This document shows positions 54,301 through 63,606 of a stretch of 64,000 nucleotides of DNA, piece by piece. This stretch comes from Choristoneura fumiferana. Its lineage: Eukaryota; Arthropoda; Insecta; Lepidoptera; Tortricidae. The DNA is taken from contig NC_133501.1 in the NCBI RefSeq assembly GCF_025370935.1, positions 1,953,075 through 2,017,074 on the forward strand, given 5' to 3'. Below the pieces are notes generated by a model that was not told where the DNA came from, did not search any database, and saw nothing but the letters and a program-made list of their open reading frames with translations. Position numbers and translations under genes: made by a program. Position 1 is the first letter of the stretch, and the number at the start of each line of letters is the position of its first letter.

Positions 54301-57300
54301 CGTTTCCGATATCCGCTGATAACTATGATACAGCCTTTGACACATTAGTGAAACGTTATCAAAATAAACGCCAGCTGGCCTTTCTAGCATGGCAAGCTAT
54401 TCTCAATGTTAAGGTGCATAGTAACACCGCGCAAGCGTTCCGAGCACTATTAGATACATTTCAAGAAAACTTAGCTATTTTAAAATCATTGCAACTACCT
54501 ATCGAGAACTGGGACTTTGTTATTTTTTATACGCTGTTGTTTAAGTTGGATCCGTCGGTTCGTAAAGAGTTTGAGATGACTGTCACCTCGGAGGATATTC
54601 CAAGCTACCAGTCGCTTGAAAGGTTTCTCGGGGATTACTGCACCGCCGTGGAGCGCGCGGGCCCCGGTGCGGGTTCATTCCCCGGCGGGCCCGCGCGGCC
54701 GGCGGCGGGGGCCGCCCGCGCTGAGAGCGCGCCGCAGCCACAACGCCGTATTAAACAAACGACTCTGGTGGGCAACCAAGCGACTCCGCCTTCGTTACCC
54801 CCGCCTCCACCCTGTCAGTTCTGTTCCGGGAAACATTTTATTGCCCATTGTACAGACTTTAAAAATTTAACTATCGCGAATCGTTCGCAAGCTGTCAGTG
54901 ACAGGCAGCTATGTTATAATTGTTTGCGCGCTGGACACATCGTGTCGAACTGTACCTCTAAAAGCTGCTGTCGGTCATGTGGTCACCGTCACCACTCGCT
55001 ATTACACTTCAACAATAATACCGCTGCACATAATAATAACAATCCTTTTCAATGCAATAATAATAGTAATGAGAACAGAACTCCATATACGTCAAATGCT
55101 CTCGGCTTTCAGGGGCTTTCTAGTAATAATACTTCGAACAAAACTGTGCTTCTTTCCACTGCTCGCGTAGATATTTTAGACAAATGGCGTGCCTTTCACG
55201 CTGTTCGTGTGTTGCTTGATTCGGGAAGTCAAGCAAATTATATAACTCAGGGTTTGGTAAACCGTTTGGGTCTCTCTATTTCAAAGAACGCTCCGTCTGT
55301 GTTTGGTTTAGGTAACGCGTCTACGCCGGTATTGGGTACTATCCAATGCACCATCCGTCCTGAAGGTCATCAGGGCAACGAGCTCTCTTTCGAAGCAATC
55401 GTGATTGATCGTATTTGTGACGACATGCCTTCCGTTACCGTGAAAACCGACTTTGTTGAAAGGTTAGGTTTTATAAGGTTGGCAGATCCTAACTTTCACT
55501 GTCCAGGTCCCATTGATCTGTTACTTGGGTCCGAGCTTTGGAACGAGATTTTCATTCAGGGAATGATTCCTGGCGGTAAGGATTCGCCAGTTGGGTTAAA
55601 TACTATCTTCGGCTGGGTATTTTTGGGTCGCGCCCGCTGTCTAGATAGTGTTCCCGCGCTGTACTCTAGTCTTTCTTCTGTCCAAACTTTGCATGCCCAT
55701 AATCTAGATGAAGATTTGAAACGCTTGTGGGAGCTCGAGGATTTATCGTCGCAGGAAAAAATTCTTTCACCAGAAGATGCAGCTTGTGAGGAGCACTTTC
55801 TGGCTACCTACAAGCGAGAAACAACGGGTAAATTTATCGTTGAGCTGCCGTTCAAGGGCGCTGAGCCGACTTTCCGTAACATGCGATCTATCGCTGAGCG
55901 ACGTTTTTATAAATTGGAGACGCGTCTGTCCAATGATCCTGTTCTGCGTAAATCCTATAGTGAGTTCATGCAAGACTATCTCGATAGCGGTCATATGACA
56001 GAAATTTCTTCGTCAGACACGAAGGCAGCGGTGTCGAACTATATCCCGCACCACTGTGTGTTGACGAATAAACTGCGTGTTGTGTTTGACGCCTCAGCGC
56101 GTGATGGCGCGGGTTTGTCATTGAACGACACACAGCACACTGGGCCAAAGCTTCAGAAGAACATTTCATCTATCCTCACACGTTTTCGCCTACACACGGT
56201 TGTGTTCACGGCCGATGTTCGGCAGATGTATAGGAATATTTTACTTGCAGATAAACATCGCGACTTTCAGCGCATCGTGTGGCGCTTTGATCCGGGTGAA
56301 CCGCTTCGAGACTTTCGCCTTAACACCGTGACCTACGGTGTCTCGTCATCTCCGTATCTGGCTTTACGATCCATCGAGCAGTTAGCTGTAACTGAAGGTC
56401 ACGCTTTTCCTCTTGCAGCTAAGGCTCTGACCATGGACACATACGTGGACGATATTCCGACAGGTGCAGCCTCTGTCAGTGAGGCCCTTGAGTTGCAAGG
56501 TCAGCTAATATCTCTTATGTCAAAAGGTGGCTTTGAACTTCGCAAGTGGGCGAGTAATCGTTGCGAATTGTTGAGTCACCTGCCGCCTGAGCACTGTTTG
56601 CCACAGGCTACTACCTCTTTTGACGCAGAGTCTCAGACTGTCACGAAGGTCCTTGGCTTAAATTGGGAATCGTCATCGGATTATTTTAAGTACAAGGTTA
56701 ATCTGTCGGTAGAAAAATGTACCAAGAGAAAAATCCTTTCCGAACTTTCCCGTGTCTTTGACCCATTGGGGTTGCTTTCACCCGTCGTCTTTCTGGCAAA
56801 GTGCTTAATCCAGCGTCTGTGGCTCCTTGGCCTGGATTGGGACGAAGAGCCACCGGCAGATATTATCGACTTGTGGCATCAGTTTACCAGTCAACTGGAT
56901 GATTTGACAGGCATTGCCATACCTCGTCAGATCACTCATCCTCGTGCTGTTGCCTATCAACTGCATGGGTTCGCCGATGCCTCTTTGTCAGGCTATGCCG
57001 CTGTCATCTATTTACGAGCCGAACTTGATAATGGTTCATTCAAAACCCACCTGGTCAGCGCGAAATCTCGCGTTGCACCTACAAAACGGATAACATTGCC
57101 TCGTCTCGAATTGTGTGCTGCCGCTTTGCTCTCAGATCTTGTGGATACTGTACACACTGATTTGTCTTCTGTGATTACCATTGATTCTGTCTTTGCCTGG
57201 TCCGATTCAACCATCACTCTTTCTTGGATTGCATCCCATCCATCCAAATGGAAAATATTCGTTGGCAATCGTGTAGCAAAGATTCAGCGAAAGTTACCTT

Positions 57301-60300
57301 CCGCGACTTGGAACTATATAGGCACCCATGATAACCCAGCTGATGCGGCCTCTAGAGGTTTGCTTCCAAAAGCTTTACTTATCCATCCCCTTTGGTGGAC
57401 GGGCCCGAACTTTCTTTTCTTCCCGTGTCAGCAATGGCCTAGATCGAAACTTCTTCCCATGTCATCTGACGTAACAACGGAATTACGTCAAGAAGAAAGG
57501 AAGTCAGCTCTCGTTGCCACAAACGAGACTGATTCTCTACAGCAGCTTCTACTCCGGTTCTCTTCCTTGAAGAGAATTTTGCGAGTGACTGCGACCGTGC
57601 TTAGGTTCCTGAATCTTTTGCGTAAACAGAAAACATATTCTGGTTCCATTTGTGAACAAGAGCTAGCAGAGGCTCTCTTATCCCTCGTGAGATACTGTCA
57701 AAGATCTTGTTTCTACACAGAGATTCAAGCTCTTCAGAAGAATCAACTCCTACCGAAGCCGCTTAGAAAACTCTGCATTTTTTTGTCTACGGACGACGTA
57801 TTACGTGTTGGAGGAAGACTTCGACACTCTGACCTAGACTACGAAGCTAAGCATCAAGCGATATTGCCTTCAAATCATCGTCTCACAGAGTTGATAATTG
57901 ATGATGTCCATACCAAGTCATTGCATGCCGGCCCTCAAACCGTTCAATTCCTGTTAGCCCAAAACTTTTGGGTGCTTTCAGCTCGTCGAGCAATAGCTAA
58001 ACGTCTGTCTGGATGTGTTCGTTGCTTTCGAGCTAAGCCAGTGCTCTCGCAACCTCTAATGGGTGACCTTCCCCGCGTTAGGGTAACTGCTGTCAAAGCC
58101 TTTCAACGCGTTGGTTGTGACTATGCTGGTCCGTTTCACGTGATTCTCGGTCGTCGCCGCCGCGGGGTGCGATCGGAGAAAGTCTATCTGTGTCTTTTTG
58201 TCTGTCTTTGGAGCAAGGCTCTTCATCTGGAGATTGCTAATGATCTGTCAACTGAGTCCTTCATCGCCGCCCTGCGGCGCTTCATTGCTCGTAGAGGTCG
58301 GTGCTCTCTCATTCTCAGCGACTGCGGCACAAACTTCGTAGGTGCGAAAAATCTGTTGTCCACTATGATGGGCAATGCTGCAGCCGGTGAGGCTATAGAG
58401 TTTAAAACTATCCCCCCTTCCTCGCCACATTTTGGGGGCGTCTGGGAGGCTGGGGTTCGCTCCGTAAAAAGTCATCTGTCCAGGGTCGTTGGAAATCATT
58501 TATTGACTATGGAAGAGTTCCAAACTCTTATAGTGCAGATAGAGGCTGTTTTGAACTCCCGCCCCCTTTGTGCGGTGAGTAATGATCCGAACGACTTCTC
58601 AGTTCTGACACCGGGTCACTTTTTAACACTATCTCCGTTAACCTCTATTCCTGACAATGAAGACAGTCAAAAAACGTGTCTGGTGAACCGATGGCAACTG
58701 CTTCAGCGACTGCACGCGGATTTCTGGAAACGTTGGCATAGGGACTATTTGAATACTTTAAACCAGAGAACCAAGTGGACAGAAAATAACCGTCCTGTCC
58801 GCATTGGAGATCTTGTTCTAATAAAGGACGATAACCTTCGACCGTTGCTGTGGTCGGTGGCACGCGTCTCCAACGTCCATCCCGGATCCGATGGAGTTGT
58901 CAGAGTAGCAACTGTCCGCGTAGCGAGTAGTGACTCTAAACCAAAGGAATTTAAGCGACCGGTGGTGAAGTTGTGCGTCATTCCTGTCGGGGAGAACTAA
59001 GATTACTGTTTGTTCTTTTCTATCATACCTTACCTTTAAGAATTTCTAAAACATACTTTTATTTTTAAGCTATTAGGAGTCGATTACGATCGAGTCTTTG
59101 TAATCCTCTAGGCTACCTAACTATTTTAGAAGAACTGTTATCCTGTTCATCTGCATGTATCTATTTAAAGGTAGTGATCTATTAACTGGTCGTTTTATGA
59201 TAAGAAATGCTATTGATCCATTAAATCCTGTCCGTGTAACTTTCCCTATAAAACCTTTTCCTTTGTACTCTGGAAATTTATAATTTCGCAGGGTGGGGGG
59301 AGTATGTTCCCTACTCTTATTTTCCTTATAAGGCAACTGTCTTGATATGGTATGGCTCCTCACTGAGTGCCGTCTTATGTGCATTGGCGAGCCCTCTAGC
59401 GCCGCTGTATGCAACACACGTCAAGCAACCGCCGTCGCGTGCGCATCTCGTACTTTCGCTACCGTGCCTTGGAGTGAAACTATGTATGCCTAATACTCAT
59501 CTTTCTGTGCTGTCCATTCATCACCGTGCCTTGGAATGAATGTAGACCCTCTGGACTATCACTGTCTGTTATGCTTTGGTGTGGACCTTCGTTATCTTGG
59601 ACATTTGGTGTGACCCTTAAGACCCCGGCAACGCTCGTACTGCAAGGAGTTGGCTGCTGCTTCCAGGGATCCAGGCCATTGGATGTCACCAGGTGAGCGA
59701 GCCAACCTTCTTCTTGATCGTTGCCTTGAGGCTCCTTTCCTCATACTTTCCTTTCCCTTTCTCCGCTTTCCACTGCCACTGAGCTACTGAACCCCTTTTT
59801 CATACCAACAGTATTAGATGATTGTTGTTGTTTCTTTAAAAAAATATGGCTCTTTCCATCGGAGGACAATTTTGCCAGTGCCTAGTAGTTTTTGCCGTTG
59901 TACGGTAAAAAAATTCTAGAAAATGAAATATGAGAGGTAATGGTGGTTGAACGATGACAGAGCATCTATTAGATGATGATATGGACATTTTGAAATTTCA
60001 ATTTGACAGAGACATATCATATGCCACAACGACCATAGAAATTCCTTATGTACTATTTTTTTATTGAAAGAGATGAAATGCAAACTTTATTTTATATTAG
60101 TAGGCCAACATTTCTATTCCATTTATTATTAATTTTGAGGTTTCGATGCTAAGGATGAAGCCATACGAGCGTATTTTTTTGAGATAATTTAGTGATAACT
60201 ACTTAAGTAACTAATGCAAACTTTTGTTCTCATGGAATTATGAGAATAAAGGTCTTAAAACTAAATTTAGCTAATTTTTTGAATTACGAGTCGTATTTTC

Positions 60301-62513
60301 GGTTGCGTAATTTCAACTGCATTCGGTTTTATACAAAAGTCAAGCTTGTGCCACACCCACACGGCGCCTCAAAATTAGTTGTAGGTAGGGGACTTTTGTT
60401 TGAACCCTTAAATTATCAAAATTGAAACAAGTTCATGATTCAAACCTCGTCGTTACCTTAGTCCAAATAATTTTACAATATAATAAAAATACAAAAGTCT
60501 TGAATCATGTGCCTTCTGGTGCACACTGCTAATTTAAGGGTGGAACTAAAATGACGCGACTCACAACTCAAATAATTAAGCTCCCTAAACTATAAACCCT
60601 TATAACTAACTATACCTATCGCTTCTCTCGTCGCTGCGGTCGCTGAAATGTTTCCTAGACGGCTTCTCCGGGGTCTCGCCGGACCCCTCCTTACTCCTTC
60701 TATCGCTGTCATCAGAGTGATTGTGCTTCCGCAGAGAGTATGCGTTTAAATGTCCTATAACACCTATATGGACAAATAACAAGATCAGAGTGTGATTGGT
60801 TTTTTTGGAGTCTTTTTGTATTTTTTATTTAAACTCCAAATTTGTTACTTTTACGGTTATAGCACGCAGCACGGATTGCTGAGGACCTGGGTTCGATTCC
60901 CAGCGCTGGTCTCTTTTTCTGGTTTTTCTGTGCATCCATGTCTCAGTTTGTATTTTCGATAAGCTCAGAGTGTGATGAAAAAACACTCGCACACATTTTT
61001 TTGTTTTTGTTTAGTATTTTTTATTTTTCTGAGTGATATTTGATACATCAATCTCCTGACTGTGGGGAGGAGCGCTCCTTGTCCTAGAGCACAGGTTCTG
61101 CATATCTAGGGGAAAGCTGGCCAGTAGATTTTCTAGGTGGGCAATTTTTTTTAATGATTGGTTATTTTGGAGTCTTTTTGTATTTTTATTTCAACTCCAA
61201 ATTTGTTACTTTTACGGGTATCCCGTGAAACCATATCGAAAATACAAACTGAGACATGGATGCACAGAAAAACCAGAAAAAGAGACCAGCGCTGGGAATC
61301 GAACCCAGGTCCTCAGCAATCCGTGCTGCGTGCTATAACCCCTACACCACCGCTGGACAGGAATTTAGACACGAATTTTTCCTATGCATACATATCTCAG
61401 GTTGCAACCTGACCTGGGTTCGATTCCCAGCGCTGGTCTCTTTTTCTGGTTTTTCTGTGCATCCATGTCTCAGTTTGTATTTTCGATAAATTTTTTTAAG
61501 TCAGGCGGCTCTGTGCCCCTACTTTCAAAGGTACCTGTACCCTTAGTATAAGTTTTCGGTTACAAAATACGTCTCGATCGCGTTCGCGTTAAAATCTCAA
61601 TTTGTATAGAAACACGAACAGCGCCTCTAGCGGAACGTTTGCGATGTTCGTGTTTCCATACAAATTGAGATTTTAACGCGAACGCGATCGAGACGTATTT
61701 TGTAACCGAAAACTTACACTAAGGGTACTGCTAACTACAATTAAGTAGTCGTCTATTAAGGCCGTCTCATTTTTGTGGATACTTTTATGTAAAGATGGCC
61801 GAAATTATACAGTTTTTTTTGGTATCTGGTAGAAATAGAGGCACTCTAACAAATAATCGAAAACGACATCAAAATCAACAGCTAATTCGTAAAAAATGCG
61901 ATCAGGAAAATGAGGCGGTTCAAACACTCGAATAAGCCCATTAGCCAGCGCTGGCCGATCAACGCGTTGGCGGGCAAAATCAAATGTTTTGGTGGGCCAT
62001 TTTGGCCCGCGGGCCTGAGTTTAGCCAGCGTTACTATAAGCCTTATTGCAAAGTTGGTCAAATCCTTAAAGTATTTACAAGGGTGCCGTTTTTGCCAACT
62101 GAGGTACGCAACCGTTACAAGTAAGAAAACCCACTATTATTATAAATGCAAAAAATTGTAGTCTGTTTGTTCGTTTGTTACTCAATCATACTTAAAAAGC
62201 TGGACAGATTTTGATGGAATTTTGCACATAGGTAGACTATGACCTGGGCTAGGACATAGGATATATTTGATGCCGGTCAAGTGTTCCTGTAGGATAAAAT
62301 TAAGTAAAACATACAAAATCTAAAATCCACGTTATGTATAAAATTTTCCGCGCGGGCGAAGCTGCGGGTAAAAGATAGTATCTTAATAAGACAAATAAAA
62401 ATTATATATTAGTAACTATAGGTACAGGACTAGATATAGTTTGGGTAGATCTATGTACCTACCTATTTCAAAGATAACTTACCGATCAAAATGAATACAA
62501 TTAAATATTTCAT
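51381..62513 (-). CDS. Gene E: secreted charged protein, about 194 aa, four exons
   Basis: Reverse-strand exons: 62513-62483, 60763-60616, 52006-51771, 51550-51381. Phases agree (1, 2, 1) and the total is 195 codons. Exons 1-2 give the signal peptide MKYLIVFILIGVIGHLNA. Next comes a hydrophilic, Ser/Asp/Arg-rich stretch (HNHSDDSDRRSKEGSG, HFSDRSDERSDR). Then there are helical segments (ISKLLRLLKELSKL, VDKLIQVVKNVVGKM, LLNFVKKVISSRKF). Two overlapping AATAAA sites lie 32-41 nt after the stop. Exon 3 may instead start at 52013 or 52010; neither would fit phase 2. If the GTATAG donor at 60615 is ignored, exon 2 ends at TAG (60606) and gives a 62-aa peptide. Intron 2 contains the whole BEL/Pao element in the opposite orientation; intron 1 holds SINEs and a MITE. 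The family is not recognised. Confidence 0.66.
51585..51703 (-). repeat. SINE S2 head fragment in gene E intron 3
   Basis: On the reverse strand: 'ggtggcttagtggtttgacc' and 'gatcgtgggttcgaaccccg', followed by the beginning of the S2 body. It lies between exons 3 and 4 of gene E. Confidence 0.8.
52030..52165. repeat. Foldback element, 'cgtagtagccccgc' variant
   Basis: 'ctacgaagtgcaaaattcga' on the left, 'gtatttcgtagtagccccgc' on the right, and 'acacgagagtgagagggaca' between. It lies immediately upstream (in the gene's direction) of the gene E exon 3 acceptor. Confidence 0.75.
52440..52644 (+). repeat. RTE-like repeat flanking the BEL insertion
   Basis: 'gtgaccgagctccgctcggg' and 'taccaaatttcatcgaaatc' 'gttgtagccgtttccgagat' are characteristic of lepidopteran RTE-like 3' ends. 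An AT microsatellite follows. The BEL element is inserted just past it. Confidence 0.7.
52650..53155 (+). repeat. BEL/Pao 5' LTR
   Basis: 506 bp, tgttcccta...taccaaca, identical to the 3' LTR as far as I can read. It should carry the promoter and polyadenylation signals. The short ORFs on either strand inside it are duplicated in the 3' LTR and are not genes. Confidence 0.97.
53775..59000 (+). CDS. BEL/Pao Gag-Pol polyprotein, 1741 aa
   Basis: Domains in order: a Gag-like DUF1759 region (about 125-275, with VPTFEGGYKKWITFYDL); two or three zinc knuckles (about 348-411, CQFCSGKHFIAHC and CYNCLRAGHIVSNC); an aspartic protease/DUF1758 (about 478, LLDSGSQANYI); a Pao-type reverse transcriptase with the YVDDI catalytic box (about 889); RNase H (about 1065, HGFADASLSGYAAVIY); an integrase zinc-binding segment (about 1376-1420, HTKSLHAG with CVRCFRAKP); an integrase core with D (GCDYAGPF, about 1448), D (ILSDCGTNF, about 1515) and E (GVWEAGVRSVK, about 1557); and the C-terminal DUF5641 (about 1638-1738, RLHADFWKRWHRDYL). 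All key residues are present and no stop or frameshift interrupts it. Gag and Pol share one frame, usual for this family. Confidence 0.97.
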   Translation: MHEIEKTKRNLALKRLNDAYLCAKRCLEHPEMKPRLKVHLERLHSLEALFEENHVKIVASLTDAQDIAEAEEFRQSFDETLLEIFEIKMRLFKDEIPSGSNTAPSQPVLSQNNAVVHHIRLPTIQVPTFEGGYKKWITFYDLYRTLVHEKSEISKIEKFQYLLSSLKGEPLTLLSAFPISADNYDTAFDTLVKRYQNKRQLAFLAWQAILNVKVHSNTAQAFRALLDTFQENLAILKSLQLPIENWDFVIFYTLLFKLDPSVRKEFEMTVTSEDIPSYQSLERFLGDYCTAVERAGPGAGSFPGGPARPAAGAARAESAPQPQRRIKQTTLVGNQATPPSLPPPPPCQFCSGKHFIAHCTDFKNLTIANRSQAVSDRQLCYNCLRAGHIVSNCTSKSCCRSCGHRHHSLLHFNNNTAAHNNNNPFQCNNNSNENRTPYTSNALGFQGLSSNNTSNKTVLLSTARVDILDKWRAFHAVRVLLDSGSQANYITQGLVNRLGLSISKNAPSVFGLGNASTPVLGTIQCTIRPEGHQGNELSFEAIVIDRICDDMPSVTVKTDFVERLGFIRLADPNFHCPGPIDLLLGSELWNEIFIQGMIPGGKDSPVGLNTIFGWVFLGRARCLDSVPALYSSLSSVQTLHAHNLDEDLKRLWELEDLSSQEKILSPEDAACEEHFLATYKRETTGKFIVELPFKGAEPTFRNMRSIAERRFYKLETRLSNDPVLRKSYSEFMQDYLDSGHMTEISSSDTKAAVSNYIPHHCVLTNKLRVVFDASARDGAGLSLNDTQHTGPKLQKNISSILTRFRLHTVVFTADVRQMYRNILLADKHRDFQRIVWRFDPGEPLRDFRLNTVTYGVSSSPYLALRSIEQLAVTEGHAFPLAAKALTMDTYVDDIPTGAASVSEALELQGQLISLMSKGGFELRKWASNRCELLSHLPPEHCLPQATTSFDAESQTVTKVLGLNWESSSDYFKYKVNLSVEKCTKRKILSELSRVFDPLGLLSPVVFLAKCLIQRLWLLGLDWDEEPPADIIDLWHQFTSQLDDLTGIAIPRQITHPRAVAYQLHGFADASLSGYAAVIYLRAELDNGSFKTHLVSAKSRVAPTKRITLPRLELCAAALLSDLVDTVHTDLSSVITIDSVFAWSDSTITLSWIASHPSKWKIFVGNRVAKIQRKLPSATWNYIGTHDNPADAASRGLLPKALLIHPLWWTGPNFLFFPCQQWPRSKLLPMSSDVTTELRQEERKSALVATNETDSLQQLLLRFSSLKRILRVTATVLRFLNLLRKQKTYSGSICEQELAEALLSLVRYCQRSCFYTEIQALQKNQLLPKPLRKLCIFLSTDDVLRVGGRLRHSDLDYEAKHQAILPSNHRLTELIIDDVHTKSLHAGPQTVQFLLAQNFWVLSARRAIAKRLSGCVRCFRAKPVLSQPLMGDLPRVRVTAVKAFQRVGCDYAGPFHVILGRRRRGVRSEKVYLCLFVCLWSKALHLEIANDLSTESFIAALRRFIARRGRCSLILSDCGTNFVGAKNLLSTMMGNAAAGEAIEFKTIPPSSPHFGGVWEAGVRSVKSHLSRVVGNHLLTMEEFQTLIVQIEAVLNSRPLCAVSNDPNDFSVLTPGHFLTLSPLTSIPDNEDSQKTCLVNRWQLLQRLHADFWKRWHRDYLNTLNQRTKWTENNRPVRIGDLVLIKDDNLRPLLWSVARVSNVHPGSDGVVRVATVRVASSDSKPKEFKRPVVKLCVIPVGEN
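59288..59302 (+). other. Polypurine tract of the BEL/Pao element
   Basis: gcagggtggggggag ends two bases before the 3' LTR (59305). It is the expected primer site for plus-strand DNA synthesis. Confidence 0.85.
59305..59810 (+). repeat. BEL/Pao 3' LTR
   Basis: 506 bp, same sequence as 52650-53155. It is followed directly by the target duplication GTATT. Confidence 0.97.
59846..59930 (+). repeat. Short repeat, inverted copy at 28228-28313
   Basis: 'tggctctttccatcggagga' and 'caattttgccagtgcctagt' with 'gccgttgtacggtaaaaaaa'. It starts 31 bp after the BEL target duplication. 59931-60605 is AT-rich intron of gene E with no recognisable feature. Confidence 0.8.
60797..60960 (+). mobile_element. 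SINE S1 insertion with 16-bp target duplication
   Basis: The 16-bp string 'aag[a/c]tcagagtgtgat' flanks it (60781-60796 and 60961-60976, one mismatch). Inside are 'tttggagtctttttgtattt', a tRNA-like block 'gaggacctgggttcgattcc' and the tail 'catgtctcagtttgtatttt'. It sits only 34 bp from the gene E exon 2 acceptor. Confidence 0.88.
61158..61490. repeat. Inverted pair of SINE S1 copies
   Basis: 61163-61215 repeats the 'ggagtctttttgtattttt' unit. 61220-61370 is a reverse S1 copy ('gggaatcgaacccaggtcct'). 61405-61490 is a forward S1 piece ('gggttcgattcccagcgctg'). The frame at 61158-61412 is SINE sequence. Confidence 0.8.
61540..61725. mobile_element. 186-bp MITE with about 80-bp inverted arms and TA duplication
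   Basis: Left arm from 'cccttagtataagttttcgg' and 'ttacaaaatacgtctcgatc'; right arm is the near-exact complement ending 'aacttacactaaggg'. TA flanks at 61538-61539 and 61726-61727. The loop contains 'cagcgcctctagcggaacg'. It lies in gene E intron 1. Confidence 0.9.
62110..62390. repeat. RTE-like dispersed repeat
   Basis: 'ctattattataaatgcaaaa' to 'cgcgcgggcgaagctgcggg' with 'taggacataggatatatttg'. It is a diverged relative of 8885-9110. It ends about 90 bp before exon 1 of gene E (62483). Confidence 0.65.
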
Positions 62514-62729
62514 TTTGCAAGTTAGCCAATGCGTTGCCTGCAGCCAGAATTAAAACAATGAGAATAATTTATAAACTACCAATATCAAATAATTGAATGG
62601 TTTATTACTTTTCATTATTAATTTTACACTTGTTATACACGCAATAAATATTAATGGTTATTAACTGATAGCTTGATTAAATGTTGTAATAACCAGTTAT
62701 AACCGTCTAGATTACAAAATCCTCACCAA

Positions 62730-63250
62730 CATGATAAATGCGAAAGAAACTGGCTGTCTGTCTGTTACCATGCCTGAAACCGCTGAACAGATTTAGAAAT
62801 TACCTATATGGAGACTAGCAACCCGCCCCGGCTTCGCACGGAAAATAAAAAAACCGGCCAAGTGCGAGTCGGGCTCCCGCACGAAAGGTTCCGGAAGCTT
62901 CCGTACCTATACAACTTTAGACATTAGCAAAAAACACGTTTGCTGTATGGCAGCCTCCCTTAAATATTTTGATATTATTTTAACTTAATTATTTATTTTT
63001 ACAAACAACATCACGCCTGTGTTCAAAATGGGGTAGGCAGAGCACACGAAACGTCTTCGGAGCCACTTTTAGCAAGTTTAAAGTTGGACAAAAAAAAGGT
63101 ACAATAGTGACAGGTTGCTAGCCTGTCGCCTATGGTATACCTCCAATCAATTGCACCTCTCCATCTCTTCCGTGGATGTCGTAAGAGGCGACTAAGGATA
63201 TTAACGCCATCTTGCGATATTTCGCCGCAGTGAAAACCCTCATTGTTGTG
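62730..63250. repeat. Mixed repeat fragments upstream of gene E
   Basis: 62740-62830 is RTE-like ('tgataaatgcgaaagaaact' and 'caacccgccccggcttcgca'). 62849-62900 is the end of repeat R ('aaaccggccaagtgcgagtc'). 63125-63200 ('ctcttccgtggatgtcgtaa' 'gaggcgactaagga') is a LINE 3' UTR. 63202-63245 matches the foldback at 15287-15838. The reverse frame at 63023-63340 is repeat-derived. Confidence 0.65.
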
Positions 63251-63522
63251 AGGTGTCCAAATCGCTCGCCATCGACTCTTCGGTCTACCTCTTTTTCGAT
63301 GGCTATCCCACGGAACGGAACCTAATGGGATTTCGCCCACTGTTGCCCATTAAAAAAATAAAAATGTATTCAAAATATTTTATTAAATATCAGTACAGTT
63401 TGCATCTGATTAAGATTTTCATTTCACACAAATTACACGATAATTTCATATTGCATTAAAAAAATACAAGTCACATTCAGTGAATTAATAATGGAAGGAA
63501 CAGGAATGTTGTCTGCGTGTTT

Positions 63523-63606
63523 TTACTCCACGACCAATGTCGCCACTCCGCCTTTACCGCTGTCTGTGGTACCTTTTTTTCTTTTTTTATAGGATTTAGT
63601 ACTCAT
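63523..63606 (-). CDS. Candidate microprotein or terminal exon, 27 codons
   Basis: The reverse strand reads MSTKSYKKRKKGTTDSGKG then GVATLVVE and TAA. An in-frame stop lies just upstream, and AATAAA at 63384-63379 is about 140 nt downstream. The composition looks protein-like, but there is no acceptor, no homology and the window ends soon. It may be the 3' end of a gene lying beyond the right edge. Confidence 0.2.
   Translation of the reverse strand: MSTKSYKKRKKGTTDSGKGGVATLVVE

Larger units (their letters stand above)
52650..59810 (+). mobile_element. Complete BEL/Pao LTR retrotransposon, 7161 bp
   Basis: LTRs of 506 bp at 52650-53155 and 59305-59810 start TG and end CA. I find no difference between them. 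A 5-bp target duplication GTATT lies at 52645-52649 and 59811-59815, as expected for BEL/Pao. One ORF (53775-59000) encodes Gag-Pol. A polypurine tract (gcagggtggggggag, 59288-59302) precedes the 3' LTR. A canonical TGG-starting primer-binding site is not seen after the 5' LTR; 53163-53180 ('gtgatccttcgaaccgga') resembles the complement of a tRNA T-arm and is the best candidate. No envelope ORF is seen. Identical LTRs and an intact ORF point to a very recent, possibly still active insertion in intron 2 of gene E, on the opposite strand. Confidence 0.98.

Noticed and set aside
57008..58863. Several reverse frames inside the BEL ORF
   Set aside because: They are shadows of the intact Gag-Pol frame.
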